From Qipengyuania sp. ABI-127-1 (GTDB lineage Bacteria > Pseudomonadota > Alphaproteobacteria > Sphingomonadales > Sphingomonadaceae): a stretch of DNA of 64,000 nt. The notes below the pieces were generated by a model. That model made no database searches and was not told the DNA's origin. It saw only the letters and a list, made by a program, of their open reading frames with translations. Positions 37,272 through 46,146 of this stretch are shown here, piece by piece. The position numbers and the translations under genes are program-made. The stretch is from positions 124,001 through 188,000 of the forward strand of contig JALJCR010000001.1 in NCBI GenBank assembly GCA_022953095.1, in the 5' to 3' direction. The number at the start of each line of letters is the position of its first letter. Within the stretch, counting starts at the first letter, position 1.

Positions 37272-37613
37272 ATGTCGAACCAGTCCAAGCCGGTCTATCT
37301 CAAGCTGCGGGATATGATCGCGGCTGCGATTATCGATGGCCGTTATCCCGAGGGCGAAATGCTTCCTTCCGTACGCGCACTGGCGGCGGAACAGGGCGCC
37401 AACCCGCTCACGGTGGCCAAGGCCTATCAACAATTCCAGAACGATGGCCTCGTCGAGGTCCAGCGCGGCGTAGGCATGTATGTCGTGAGCGGTGCCGCCG
37501 ATCGTCTGCGCCAGTCCGAGCGCGAGGCTTTTTTGTCGGAGGAATGGCCCGAAATCCGGGCGCGGATGGATCGTCTCGGCGTTTCGGCGAGGGAACTTCT
37601 CGCTGACGCCTGA
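37272..37613 (+). CDS. GntR-family regulator, YtrA-like
   Basis: A 113-residue regulator with a GntR winged helix (YLKLRDMIAAAIIDGRYPEGEMLPSVRALAAEQG, then the NPLTVAKAYQQF recognition helix) and a short C-terminal helix pair, as in YtrA-type members. These usually repress transporter genes next to them. The divergent peptide transporter is the obvious candidate target; this is inference. Confidence 0.9.
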   Translation: MSNQSKPVYLKLRDMIAAAIIDGRYPEGEMLPSVRALAAEQGANPLTVAKAYQQFQNDGLVEVQRGVGMYVVSGAADRLRQSEREAFLSEEWPEIRARMDRLGVSARELLADA

Positions 37614-37765
37614 TGGCGATGGCGAAAATATACAATCGCGAACTTGCGGGCGCCGGTGGCTTCTGCCACAAGTCATCTCGCTGGAATCGAGCGCAAAAGC
37701 ACAATTCCTTCAGGGGCGCATCGTGTGAACGAATTGTTGCGGCTATATCGGCCGGGAGACGCCAG

Positions 37766-38047
37766 ATGATCCGATCCGAACTTCTTTCCGCCCTTGCACA
37801 GGACAATCCCGAGCTGCGCGCCGAAGAGGTTGAACAGGTCGTCGATATCTTCTTCGAGGAAATAGCGCAGCGCCTGACCGAAGGTGGCCGGGTCGAATTG
37901 CGCGGTTTCGGGGCTTTTTCCACGCGCGAGCGCGAAGCGCGCAAGGGCCGCAACCCGCGTACCGGCGAAACAGTCGATGTACCGGCCAAGCGGGTGCCCT
38001 ATTTCAAGCCGGGCAAGGATATTCGCAGGCGCCTCAACGAAGGCTAA
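37766..38047 (+). CDS. ihfB: Integration host factor subunit beta
   Basis: A 93-residue HU/IHF-fold protein starting MIRSELLSALA, with VEQVVDIFFEEI, GRVELRGFGAFSTREREAR and the GRNPRTGETVDVPAKRVPYFKPGK arm and closing region. The fragment FSTREREARKGRNPRTGE marks it as IHF beta rather than HU. It lies 73 bases upstream of the tRNA-Leu gene that marks the edge of the mobile region. Confidence 0.95.
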   Translation: MIRSELLSALAQDNPELRAEEVEQVVDIFFEEIAQRLTEGGRVELRGFGAFSTREREARKGRNPRTGETVDVPAKRVPYFKPGKDIRRRLNEG

Positions 38048-38120
38048 GCGTCCCAAGAAAACGAGAATGCGATAGGACGTTGCTCCCATGCCGGGCAGCG
38101 ATTAGGGCGGCCTGGCGCTG

Positions 38121-38205
38121 GCGGGTGTGGCGGAATGGTAGACGCCGGGGACTTAAAATCCCCTGAGCTTTGCTCGTGTGGGTTCGAGTCCCACCACCCG
38201 CACCA
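38121..38205 (+). tRNA. tRNA-Leu (anticodon TAA)
   Basis: An 85-base gene. The acceptor arm GCGGGTG pairs with CACCCGC (38195-38201), followed by A and an encoded CCA at 38203-38205. The anticodon stem GGGGA/TCCCC encloses the loop CTTAAAA with anticodon TAA at 38154-38156. There is a long variable arm, as in class II tRNAs, and the TψC loop sequence GGTTCGAGTCC. The recombinase on the other strand reads into the 3' half, so this is the probable integration site. Confidence 0.95.
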
Positions 38206-39718
38206 TACCTTCTTTGTGGCCAGAAAAGTCCGATAAAGCCTTGAATGGCAAGGATATTTCTGGGGTTTGAAAACCGTTTTCACGGTGGAACTTGATGTGC
38301 CCGCCAAAGACCAGTCTTAGCATGGCACGGCGATCTTCGAGACGGCCAGTTTCCCAAAGATTCCAAGGGTTTGAGAGGAACTGGAGAGCGGTTTGAAAAG
38401 TTGTGTCATAGTCCCTTGCAGGACGACCGCATTTCGCGACTTTCTCCTTGAGAACCGCCTTGCGGCGCTCAAGCTTTTCGACCTTGGCCTCATAGGCACT
38501 AACGACAGCAGTTGATTCTGCTTCAACGAGCCTGTCCACAAGCTTTGAGATTTGTTTCTCAACCGAGCCGATCTCGACGCGATTTTGGGTTGCTTCTAGC
38601 CTGCTAGCTTCTGCCCGCTTGTCCCATCGATCTCGAAAAATTGCATCAGCCAACTCAAACAACTCTGGTGCAGGAGTCAGCCCTTCAACGAGGTCTTGAA
38701 GTTCCTCCTCCACTCTATCGCGCGAGATGGACTTCTTGTTGCTCACGCACCCGCGTTGGCGGCACATGTAATAGGCGTAATAGTCGTTGCGCCCCTTCGC
38801 CCATGTTGAGGTCATAGGATGACCGCAATCGCCGCAGCATACAAAACCGCGCATCGGGAAATCCTCGCTGATGTTCTTGCGAGCCGGAGCGCAAGCTTTC
38901 TCAGCTAACCGCTCTTGAATGCGCTCGTATGTCTCCAAGCTTATCAGGCCTTCATGCCGTGCGTTGCGCAAAGGGACATCCCATTTGGGATAATCGATGT
39001 GGCCTGCATAGAGGATTTGCTTCAACATATGCGTGACGCGCTCGATCAGCACCACGTCATGGCGGCACCTTGGAAACTGCGGTTTGGATTCAAGGAAGCG
39101 CTTCACCTCTGCCTGCGAGGTGAAACGACCGCTGGCAAACCCTTCTAGAGCCTCAGTCACGATTCTGGCGTATGGCTCGTCAGGAACCATAATTTTCCCG
39201 CCACCGGGCTCACGCTCAAAACGATAGCCCAACGGAGCATGGAACACCCAATATCCGTTGAGCATGCGGGCACGCATTCGGTTCTTGGTTTGCTCCTTGT
39301 TCTTTTCACGCTGATGCTGAGAAACACTGGCGAGCAGGTTTTCGACCAACTGGCTGTCGGAGTCCTCGCCAAACTCGATTGATGGAGATTCAAGCGTCGC
39401 ACCTGCTGAGGCGATATCACCACGAAGACGAAGGTGCGCTTCCAAGCCCCGCGCAAGACGGCTGATGTCATCAATGATGACCACCAGCTCTTGCTTGCGC
39501 TTTAGCCGTAGAAACTTGAGCATGGCTTGCATGCCCGGCCGACTGACTGCCGATCCCGACATTTCATCGGTAAAGGTTTCAATAACCTCATAGCCACGAT
39601 AGTCAGCAAACTCGCGGCAGCGGGTTTCTTGGGACTCAAGACCCGTGCCTTGCGTTGTCTGCTGGAGTGAGCTGACGCGGCAATAGATCACTGCTTTCGT
39701 TCTTGTGTTTTCGCTCAT
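38153..39718 (-). CDS. Large serine recombinase (integrase of the element)
   Basis: A 521-residue site-specific serine recombinase. The N-terminal resolvase domain has Y12-CRVS16-S with the catalytic Ser, and later IIDDISRLAR. A recombinase domain (about residues 160-290), a zinc ribbon (GFVCCGDCGHPM ... CRQRGC) and a coiled coil follow, as in phage and element integrases. The last 17 or so residues and the TAA stop are encoded by the antisense of tRNA-Leu, with the stop complementary to the anticodon loop. ATG 39718 overlaps the stop of the small upstream gene (ATGA). Confidence 0.92.
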   Translation of the reverse strand: MSENTRTKAVIYCRVSSLQQTTQGTGLESQETRCREFADYRGYEVIETFTDEMSGSAVSRPGMQAMLKFLRLKRKQELVVIIDDISRLARGLEAHLRLRGDIASAGATLESPSIEFGEDSDSQLVENLLASVSQHQREKNKEQTKNRMRARMLNGYWVFHAPLGYRFEREPGGGKIMVPDEPYARIVTEALEGFASGRFTSQAEVKRFLESKPQFPRCRHDVVLIERVTHMLKQILYAGHIDYPKWDVPLRNARHEGLISLETYERIQERLAEKACAPARKNISEDFPMRGFVCCGDCGHPMTSTWAKGRNDYYAYYMCRQRGCVSNKKSISRDRVEEELQDLVEGLTPAPELFELADAIFRDRWDKRAEASRLEATQNRVEIGSVEKQISKLVDRLVEAESTAVVSAYEAKVEKLERRKAVLKEKVAKCGRPARDYDTTFQTALQFLSNPWNLWETGRLEDRRAMLRLVFGGHIKFHRENGFQTPEISLPFKALSDFSGHKEGMVRVVGLEPTRAKLRGF

Positions 39719-40050
39719 GGCTTCCGCTCTTTCCCAGAATCCTTGATGAGGCCGACGCGCTTGCATTGACCTTCAATTATCTGTTTTTCTTGTGTTTCTG
39801 TGAGTTTACCACAAGCCGAACGGCGCGGGAAAGCCCTATCTTCCCTTTGTTCAAGAGTAATTTGCTCGGAGGTCTGACCGAAAGCGGCATCGACGAAATG
39901 GGCCATGATGTCCGCGACAATGCCGATCAACTCGTCCTTGTCGGACTCCGGCATGTCGATATCGGCGACAAGCTGCCGATACCTCTTCAGATCATGATGC
40001 TCCAATAATGCCACCCAAAACCCTTCTGCCTCGCGCAGGAAGCAAATCAT
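39715..40050 (-). CDS. Small hypothetical protein coupled to the recombinase
   Basis: A 111-residue soluble, acidic-then-basic helical protein ending at a TGA that overlaps the recombinase ATG. It has MICFLREAEGFW at the N-terminus and the acidic ADIDMPESDKDELIGIVADIM core. The overlap suggests a partner such as a directionality factor or a regulator, but it has no obvious helix-turn-helix, and this is a guess from position. Confidence 0.6.
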   Translation of the reverse strand: MICFLREAEGFWVALLEHHDLKRYRQLVADIDMPESDKDELIGIVADIMAHFVDAAFGQTSEQITLEQREDRAFPRRSACGKLTETQEKQIIEGQCKRVGLIKDSGKERKP

Positions 40051-40222
40051 TCAAGATACGGGTTTTGGATAAGACGGCTTACCACCGCTTCTGGGAAAAA
40101 CACCAACGCCCCACACCTCGGCTGTTTTTCCGGCACCTTTCTATCAGTTTACTACATTCGAAGGTGCGATTTCAAATTTGCTGCCAAAACGTGTAGGGCA
40201 GTCGCAGTAGATGGGGGTAAAT

Positions 40223-40930
40223 ATGTCGAATATAATTACCTATGTGGTGACTGAGGGCGATAAAGCGAAGTTAAGTGCAGCAGCAAAGATGGCTTGCAAT
40301 ATGTGGAATCGGTTTGTCGAACCTAGCTCCAACATCGTAATCCGCTTGGGAATAAGGTCACGGCCCTTATCTCGAACGACAGCGTGGGCGTTTGAACCGT
40401 GGTCCAGAAACGGAGTGACGTACGGTCGCGTCGATTTTAACACAAAGTTTCTCAAGAAATGGTCTGCCCTACAGGCAGCACAGACCATAGCGCATGAGAT
40501 TGGTCACGCACTCGGTTTTGGGTGGTCCGATTGGATGTCGATCATCGATACACAAAGCGGCAAGTTCACAGATGCGGCCATTGCGAGAGTCCCATCTCTC
40601 AACGCCATGAGGGTGGAGTTGACAGGTGGTTTTGGAGTTGAGCACTCGCATTGGGATGAAGCTATGTTCGATGATGCGTTGATGACACCTTATAAGGATG
40701 GAGTGGAGCGGGTTTTGCCAGTCACGTTCGAGGTGGTGGAACTGCTTGGGCATAACCAACGCCAAGGCATACCTGAACCGACTTCGCTCAATTCGCTCCT
40801 TCAAACCTCTCCTGATGCACAGGTTAGTAAGAATAAGAACTTTCAGATGATCGATCTGCTGTATTTCGAGGACACAGAGGTCTTTGAAACCTTGCCTCAT
40901 CGCGTAGACGAAGATCAGGACGAGCCTTGA
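40223..40930 (+). CDS. Leishmanolysin (M8)-like metzincin protease
   Basis: A 235-residue protein with a metzincin-type zinc site: HEIGHALGFG at residues 91-100, then a 40-residue insert before the third ligand in EHSHWDEAMFDD (H143 likely) and an LMTPY Met-turn (about 153-157). A separated third His followed by HWxExxF and LMTP is the hallmark of M8 leishmanolysin-like proteases. No signal peptide is seen, so it may act inside the cell. The ATG at 40223 has a GGGGGT ribosome site; an in-frame ATG at 40211 is possible. Its 3' end overlaps the convergent coupling-protein gene by 16 bases. Confidence 0.75.
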   Translation: MSNIITYVVTEGDKAKLSAAAKMACNMWNRFVEPSSNIVIRLGIRSRPLSRTTAWAFEPWSRNGVTYGRVDFNTKFLKKWSALQAAQTIAHEIGHALGFGWSDWMSIIDTQSGKFTDAAIARVPSLNAMRVELTGGFGVEHSHWDEAMFDDALMTPYKDGVERVLPVTFEVVELLGHNQRQGIPEPTSLNSLLQTSPDAQVSKNKNFQMIDLLYFEDTEVFETLPHRVDEDQDEP

Positions 40931-42441
40931 TGTAAATCTCGCACATCCCCGATTTGCGACACCCAAGGTTCGACAGCATAGAAAGGAAGCATATCGCAGA
41001 CGATCAGTTGCGGTAGCCCTGCCAGTTTTATGATCTGCTTGCCGTTGCCAATTGCGCGGATGTCTTCGGCCTGGAGAACAGGTCTGCGGCTCTCTCCGCG
41101 ATTGGTGCCTGCGCTCTCAATCGTACCGCCGCCAACATTCTGCCCGCGTGTGACAAGCGTTCGATTACCAGACCATCTTTCGACATCACGCATGAGAGCG
41201 GGGTCCTCGATACCTGTCATGGTGAAGATAGCGGCCTGATCTTCAAACTCCCTGACCGCATCGCGTGACCATCGGCCTTCCATCGAGTAGCGACCTTGGC
41301 TGAAAAACCAGAGCTGGATGCCTTTGCCGCGATAGAGGCGAAGCGCTTTCATGAGCGCAGGCGCAGGCGGGAGTTGCGGGAATTCATCGAGCATGAAGCA
41401 TGTGCGCAGCGGCCCGCGTTCACGGGCTATCGTCTCGACTGCGTAGTTGACAATCAAGCTGATCCACGGCGCGATGACACCGAGCTTCTCGCTCGGAGCC
41501 ATGAGATAGACCGTGGTCGGTTCATGCTTGAGCCGCGCAAAGTCGAAATCATGTGCGGCAGTTGTGCGGTCGAGCGTTTTGCCAATCTCGAAGGCGGACA
41601 GTGCTTCGATTGCGTCCGACTTGTATGCCTCGAATTGCTTGGGAGCATCGGCGTAGGTTGCGCCAATCGCGGAGGCGCGACGCGCAATGCCTTCGAAGCC
41701 GCAGCTCACCATCATCTGAAAGTTGCTCGCAAAGTCGTCATCCGAAGCGTTCACGAACCGCCACAGATTGCCGAGCGTGCAATTCTGCGGTTCCATATAG
41801 GCGAGATATTCCATGCGCATGGCGAGCAATCGGATCGCGCCTTTGCGCACCCAGCCATTCTCGCCATCGCGCGGATTGGGTGGCAGCAGGATTTGCGCGA
41901 TCTCTTCGGCCTGAGTGTCGATCTCTCCGCCATCCGCCACAATATCGACGAGCACATGCAGCGGGTTGATGCGGGTGTTATCGAGTCCAAGCAGATTGAA
42001 CGGATTGAGCGTGATGCAATTCTGACCGAGCGTTTCCCTGCGATGCTCGATTGAGGCAAAGCAGTTTTCGCCATCCTTCACGTCTACAACGATAAGGCTG
42101 CGATCCCGAACATGGGCGAGATTGGGAAGGATCAAATCTCGCCCTTTGCCACTGCCGGTGCGGGCATAGGTCAGAAGCTGTCCATCACCCGCAAAGAACA
42201 GCATCCTGCCCTTGTAGGCTCCAAGAAACAGTCCGTCCGCATTGAACAAGCCTGCGCGTTCAATTTCCGGCGTCTCGGCCAGATGGCCGTCCCCCAATTG
42301 CCCAGACGGCCCCATGATGCTCATGTAGTAGTTCTGCCATTCGGCCCGTTCCCGCGCTTCCTTCTCGCGCTGAGCGCGATTGAGCGCCTGTGCCGTGTGG
42401 AACAGGCGCGGCAGGAGCACGCCGAAGGTCTCAAGCCGCAT
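40915..42441 (-). CDS. VirD4/TraG-type conjugation coupling protein
   Basis: A 508-residue P-loop ATPase. Walker A is YARTGSGKGRDLILPNL (about residues 92-108) and VVDVKDGE follows; Walker B is CFMLDEFPQLPP, and the conserved Gln-type WFFSQGRYS comes next. This is the VirD4/TraG coupling-protein family, which hands relaxosome DNA to a type IV channel. The usual N-terminal membrane helices are absent, and the neighbouring membrane protein (42447-43229) could supply the anchor. No relaxase was found in the window. Confidence 0.88.
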   Translation of the reverse strand: MRLETFGVLLPRLFHTAQALNRAQREKEARERAEWQNYYMSIMGPSGQLGDGHLAETPEIERAGLFNADGLFLGAYKGRMLFFAGDGQLLTYARTGSGKGRDLILPNLAHVRDRSLIVVDVKDGENCFASIEHRRETLGQNCITLNPFNLLGLDNTRINPLHVLVDIVADGGEIDTQAEEIAQILLPPNPRDGENGWVRKGAIRLLAMRMEYLAYMEPQNCTLGNLWRFVNASDDDFASNFQMMVSCGFEGIARRASAIGATYADAPKQFEAYKSDAIEALSAFEIGKTLDRTTAAHDFDFARLKHEPTTVYLMAPSEKLGVIAPWISLIVNYAVETIARERGPLRTCFMLDEFPQLPPAPALMKALRLYRGKGIQLWFFSQGRYSMEGRWSRDAVREFEDQAAIFTMTGIEDPALMRDVERWSGNRTLVTRGQNVGGGTIESAGTNRGESRRPVLQAEDIRAIGNGKQIIKLAGLPQLIVCDMLPFYAVEPWVSQIGDVRDLHQGSS

Positions 42442-42446
42442 TGCCG

Positions 42447-43229
42447 TTACTCCTCTTCGAAGCCTTCGGACTTAGCATCTCGGCTGATTGAGGGCGGATC
42501 GGGGAAAGTGATCGGAGCGATATTCTCGAAGGCGCTTTGCACCTCTTGCGGAGAGGCAAGATCGATATCCCAGCCCTCGACATCGACCGTCACGCCTTGG
42601 GTGACACTTCGGTCGAGTTCCTCCTGAAGTTCTTCGCCAATAGTGTCGGCGTAGTCGATTGCCGATTGACCGAGTTCGGGATCGGCAAGTCCTGCCAGCC
42701 GACCGAACAGGCGGGCGAAGTTGACCACCGTCACATCCATGCTTTGCTGTGAGCGGGTGACATCCATGCTTTGCTGCACATAGGCCTGTTGCAAACGCGC
42801 TGTCGCATCGGCGAATATCTTGGTGCGGTCGTAGGTGGCCTGATAATTTTGCAGCATACTTTGCGCTGTCGCACGGTATTGCTCTTGCTGCTGCTCGGCG
42901 CTGACCCGAACTTCCGCTGCCCAATCCTCAAACTCGGCCTGCGTTTCTAGTTCGTGTGCTCTGATCTCTGCCGCATAGCGACCGCTGTAGGTGCCGGTGA
43001 AGGTCGATGGGCGATATTCAATCGGAAGAAACATCTCCGCTGCGTAGAAGGCTCCGGCTGCAAGCAGAGCACCGCCGATCATGCTGACACCTGCTGAGAT
43101 AAGCGGACGTTTCGGCGGTGCGACAATCTGAAATGGAAACGGCAGCGCCGCTTCAGCCTGTTTGCTTGCCTGTTCGCCCAATTGGCGTGGCGTTTTGCCC
43201 GCATAGTCGATTGCGTATTCCTGGGTCAT
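42447..43229 (-). CDS. Single-pass membrane protein with long helical domain, unknown
   Basis: A 260-residue protein (starting MTQEYAIDYAG) with one hydrophobic segment at about residues 46-65 and then a Gln/Ala/Glu-rich coiled-coil-like region up to about 165, which contains a short internal repeat (QQSMDVTRSQQSMDVT). The C-terminus is acidic. It ends five bases before the coupling-protein gene on the same strand, so it may anchor that ATPase. An ATG four codons upstream (43241) is an alternative start. Confidence 0.65.
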   Translation of the reverse strand: MTQEYAIDYAGKTPRQLGEQASKQAEAALPFPFQIVAPPKRPLISAGVSMIGGALLAAGAFYAAEMFLPIEYRPSTFTGTYSGRYAAEIRAHELETQAEFEDWAAEVRVSAEQQQEQYRATAQSMLQNYQATYDRTKIFADATARLQQAYVQQSMDVTRSQQSMDVTVVNFARLFGRLAGLADPELGQSAIDYADTIGEELQEELDRSVTQGVTVDVEGWDIDLASPQEVQSAFENIAPITFPDPPSISRDAKSEGFEEE

Positions 43230-43305
43230 GGTGCTCTGCATCCTTCACTTGCGTGTCTGACGCAGAGACCAGATCGGTTGTCTCGAAGTGGGCGAAAGAG
43301 GCCCT

Positions 43306-43797
43306 TCATGCGGAGACCGCCTGCTTGCGATGAAACGGGCAGTCCGCGCACCGCTCGAAATACGCCCAAGCCCAATGGCCGCACTGCGGCTGATTGAGGC
43401 ATTCGCGCTCGGCAAAGCCTTCCGCAACCTTTGGGTGCGCGGCCCAGAAAGCGAGTGAGAGTAAGATCAGGCGCGGGGCTAAGCGAGCCTGCGGTGCCTG
43501 CCGTGGCGGGGAGTCCGCAAAGGCGACCAGATAGGACAGCCAGCGGAACGTGCCATCATCATTGAAGGCTTCATCAATGGCCGTGTCCGAAATCTCGAAG
43601 GGCGATCCATCCTTGCAGACGAAGCGCAAATCTTCGCGGAAGAGCTGGTCCGCCATCCAGTCGGGTACATCGCGCCGTGACATGTAGAGTCCATCGCTGT
43701 GGCGCAGCTCGGCAACTGCCATCGCCAGCTTGTGATAATAGGATTTGGTGAGAACCTTGGAAGGTTCAGGCACAGTGATCGTTCGTTTCGGTTTCAT
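43306..43797 (-). CDS. Hypothetical protein with C-terminal Cys/His cluster
   Basis: A 163-residue protein. The N-terminal two-thirds are mixed alpha/beta with YYHKLAMAVAELRHSDGLYMSRRDVPDWMADQL. The C-terminus has CLNQPQCGHWAWAYFERCADCPFH, four Cys and flanking His that could bind one zinc ion. The ATG at 43797 was chosen for its GAGAGG ribosome site; a longer start is possible. Not recognised as any family. It is divergent from the helix-turn-helix gene. Confidence 0.65.
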   Translation of the reverse strand: MKPKRTITVPEPSKVLTKSYYHKLAMAVAELRHSDGLYMSRRDVPDWMADQLFREDLRFVCKDGSPFEISDTAIDEAFNDDGTFRWLSYLVAFADSPPRQAPQARLAPRLILLSLAFWAAHPKVAEGFAERECLNQPQCGHWAWAYFERCADCPFHRKQAVSA

Positions 43798-43913
43798 GTT
43801 TACGGCCTCTCGAAAAAAGACCGCAACCGAATATGCACACGGCTTTCGGAGCGCGAACAATCAGCCTAAGAAGAGGCCAAAGAAGAGCAATTCCGAAAGT
43901 CGGCTAAGTAGCT

Positions 43914-44504
43914 ATGAAAAAACAGAAAAACAGACGCTACCGAAACGCAAAAATTTCTGAATACAAATTCAAGAAAGTTGTCTGGTTCTTCGCTCAGAAT
44001 CTGACCGTTCGTGAGGCTGCAAAGCGGATCAAACTCTCAGAGCCAACCATCGCGAACATCTACATGCGGCTTCGCATGAAGCTCAAAACCAATGGCATGT
44101 TCAACTTCCAGATCGCCGATGCAAAGGAGCGTCCAGCCCAAGCGATCTGGGGGCCGAAACATCGCGGCGCGCCGGAGGCGCACAAGGAGCTTCACGAGAT
44201 CGAGACGATTTCCCGTATCGTGGCGGCGCACAATTTTCGTTATGTCGAAAAGCTGAAGGTGAGCGATCCAGAGCAATGGGATCGTGCCGTGCAAATCTAT
44301 CTCTCGAACCGGAAGACTGGCCGATACAATATGTTCGAGTTGCTACCCGAAGGCACTCTGAGCGAAGACGGTGAGAAGCAGCGACAACTCGATCCGTCTG
44401 AGGCCAATCCGAACAGCATCATTCTGATAAATGAGAAGATGGTCGATCCGAACGCGGCGTTTTTCCGGTATCTGTGGCAGTTGCTCTTGAAGAGTCCGCT
44501 ATGA
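43914..44504 (+). CDS. Helix-turn-helix protein resembling transposase N-terminus
   Basis: A 196-residue protein with a very basic start and a helix-turn-helix at about residues 15-58 (YKFKKVVWFFAQNLTVREAAKRIKLSEPTIANIYMRLR region). This looks like the DNA-binding part of IS1595/ISXO2-type transposases, but no DDE catalytic domain follows. The C-terminal half is acidic with no known domain. It lies 64 bases upstream of the Septu-like ATPase on the same strand and could regulate it; this is inference. Confidence 0.65.
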   Translation: MKKQKNRRYRNAKISEYKFKKVVWFFAQNLTVREAAKRIKLSEPTIANIYMRLRMKLKTNGMFNFQIADAKERPAQAIWGPKHRGAPEAHKELHEIETISRIVAAHNFRYVEKLKVSDPEQWDRAVQIYLSNRKTGRYNMFELLPEGTLSEDGEKQRQLDPSEANPNSIILINEKMVDPNAAFFRYLWQLLLKSPL

Positions 44505-44568
44505 AGCCCGTTTCGTTGAAAACATTGTCGCTTGGACGGATTTCTCCAAAATGATAGCATCTTAGGCT

Positions 44569-46143
44569 ATGGATTTTGAAGTCGTCCCATATCGAGGTCG
44601 TTGGTCGAGAGATGCCAGGAATAAGGTGTTTCTACTTACTGACGGTTGGGATGACTGGTTCAAATACAGTACGATGTATATCGCCTTCTACATTGATGAA
44701 GACGGAGAGGAACATCGTATTGGAGAAGTGAAAATTGGCCAATTCGGCATGTTGCCGGAGCAGCGCCGTCCTGACATTCCCGATCAGTTCACTGGTTTGA
44801 GCGAGGCGTTTTTCTCACTTGGCCAAGACGACAGTTACTACGAAAAGCTGAACGAGCTCGGAGATCAGTTCAGAGATACATACCTTAAAGCCATGCGGGA
44901 TGTCGCAAAGGATGAGGAACTCTTTGAACGAGCATTAGGCGAGGATGTCACAGGCGTATCGCTACTGAGGTCCGTTTCTGACACCTCAGTCAGGGGCCAA
45001 TTTCGTTGGATGACTCAGGGTGGAGCAAGGCTTACCCGATACTCGTTTTCCTACACTCCACCGCCTTGGGGGCGGGACAACATACCGCCGACCTTTCAAT
45101 TCAAAGTCGAGCCAGAATCATATCCGCCTACCAACGTCCATGTCCTGATTGGCCGCAATAACGTCGGAAAGACCTATACCGTCGAACAAATGACCAATGC
45201 CATCGTGCGGCCAGACGAGGGCGAGTTTGGCCAGTTCCGATGGGAAGAGAACGCCTTTGGCCGTGCTGAAACCGAGACCTTTTCGAACATTATCTCCGTA
45301 ACATTCAGCGCGTTCGATCCGTTCGAACCTCTACCCAACCGGCAGGACAAACTGTCGGCAGTTCGATACCAGTATGTTGGATTGAAACATGTTGGGAAGA
45401 ATGAGGATGGCAAGTCGAAGCCGCCCAAGTCGCCCGATGATCTGGCTGCCGACTTTGGAAAGTCGGTGCAGCTCATTGTGACCCAATCTGCAAAGGCAGA
45501 TCGATGGCGACGGGCATTGTCTTTGCTAGAATCCGATCCGATATTCAAACAGGCCGAGATTTGGTCTTTGATCGAGCAATACCAAGATTTGCAACTCCTC
45601 TATGAGCGCCGCGAAGCGTTCAACGAGCTTCGAAAGAGCGCGCGTCAACTCTATTCGAAGCTCAGTTCGGGGCACAAGATTGTGGTCCTCACCATCACTC
45701 GGTTGGTCGAGACTCTGGAGGAGCGCTCTCTGGTTATCGTTGATGAGCCTGAAGCTCATCTGCATCCTCCGCTCTTATCGGCATTCACGCGCTCACTTTC
45801 CGATCTACTTATCAATCGCAATGGTGTGGCAATCATCGCCACTCATTCGCCTGTCATCCTCCAAGAAGTTCCGAAGACCTGTGTCTGGTGCTTGCGTCGA
45901 ACCGGAAGGGAAAAGCGTATTGAGCGCCCCATCCACGAGACGTTCGGTGAGAACGTAGGAACCCTCACACAAGCGATCTTCCAGCTAGAAGTGACGACTT
46001 CAGGCTTCCACCGAATGCTGAGCGATGCGGTCGATGAAAATCTAAGCTACGATGAAGTCGTGGAGCGCTTCAATGGCCAACTCGGTGATGAAGCTCGCGC
46101 AATAGTGCGTTCCCTTATCGCGGTGCGTGGTCAGGGAGCATAG
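44569..46143 (+). CDS. Septu-like ABC ATPase (PtuA-type)
   Basis: A 524-residue ATPase of the ABC/SMC-like class used in Septu and other defence systems. An unusual N-terminal extension of about 180 residues precedes Walker A, G195-RNNVGKT. There is a short coiled arm (about residues 315-375), a signature-like KLSSGHKIVV, Walker B LVIVDEPEAHLHPP (about 386-398) and the H-loop A-T-H426-S-P. It lies three bases upstream of an HNH nuclease gene. The ATPase-HNH order is that of Septu (PtuA-PtuB), known to protect bacteria from phages. I infer the system type; the long N-terminal domain is unusual. Confidence 0.8.
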   Translation: MDFEVVPYRGRWSRDARNKVFLLTDGWDDWFKYSTMYIAFYIDEDGEEHRIGEVKIGQFGMLPEQRRPDIPDQFTGLSEAFFSLGQDDSYYEKLNELGDQFRDTYLKAMRDVAKDEELFERALGEDVTGVSLLRSVSDTSVRGQFRWMTQGGARLTRYSFSYTPPPWGRDNIPPTFQFKVEPESYPPTNVHVLIGRNNVGKTYTVEQMTNAIVRPDEGEFGQFRWEENAFGRAETETFSNIISVTFSAFDPFEPLPNRQDKLSAVRYQYVGLKHVGKNEDGKSKPPKSPDDLAADFGKSVQLIVTQSAKADRWRRALSLLESDPIFKQAEIWSLIEQYQDLQLLYERREAFNELRKSARQLYSKLSSGHKIVVLTITRLVETLEERSLVIVDEPEAHLHPPLLSAFTRSLSDLLINRNGVAIIATHSPVILQEVPKTCVWCLRRTGREKRIERPIHETFGENVGTLTQAIFQLEVTTSGFHRMLSDAVDENLSYDEVVERFNGQLGDEARAIVRSLIAVRGQGA

Positions 46144-46146
46144 CGT

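Noticed and set aside
38153..38205. Taking the C-terminal VVGLEPTR-type residues of the recombinase as a conserved domain
   Set aside because: This stretch is the antisense of the tRNA gene and is a known artefact in protein databases.
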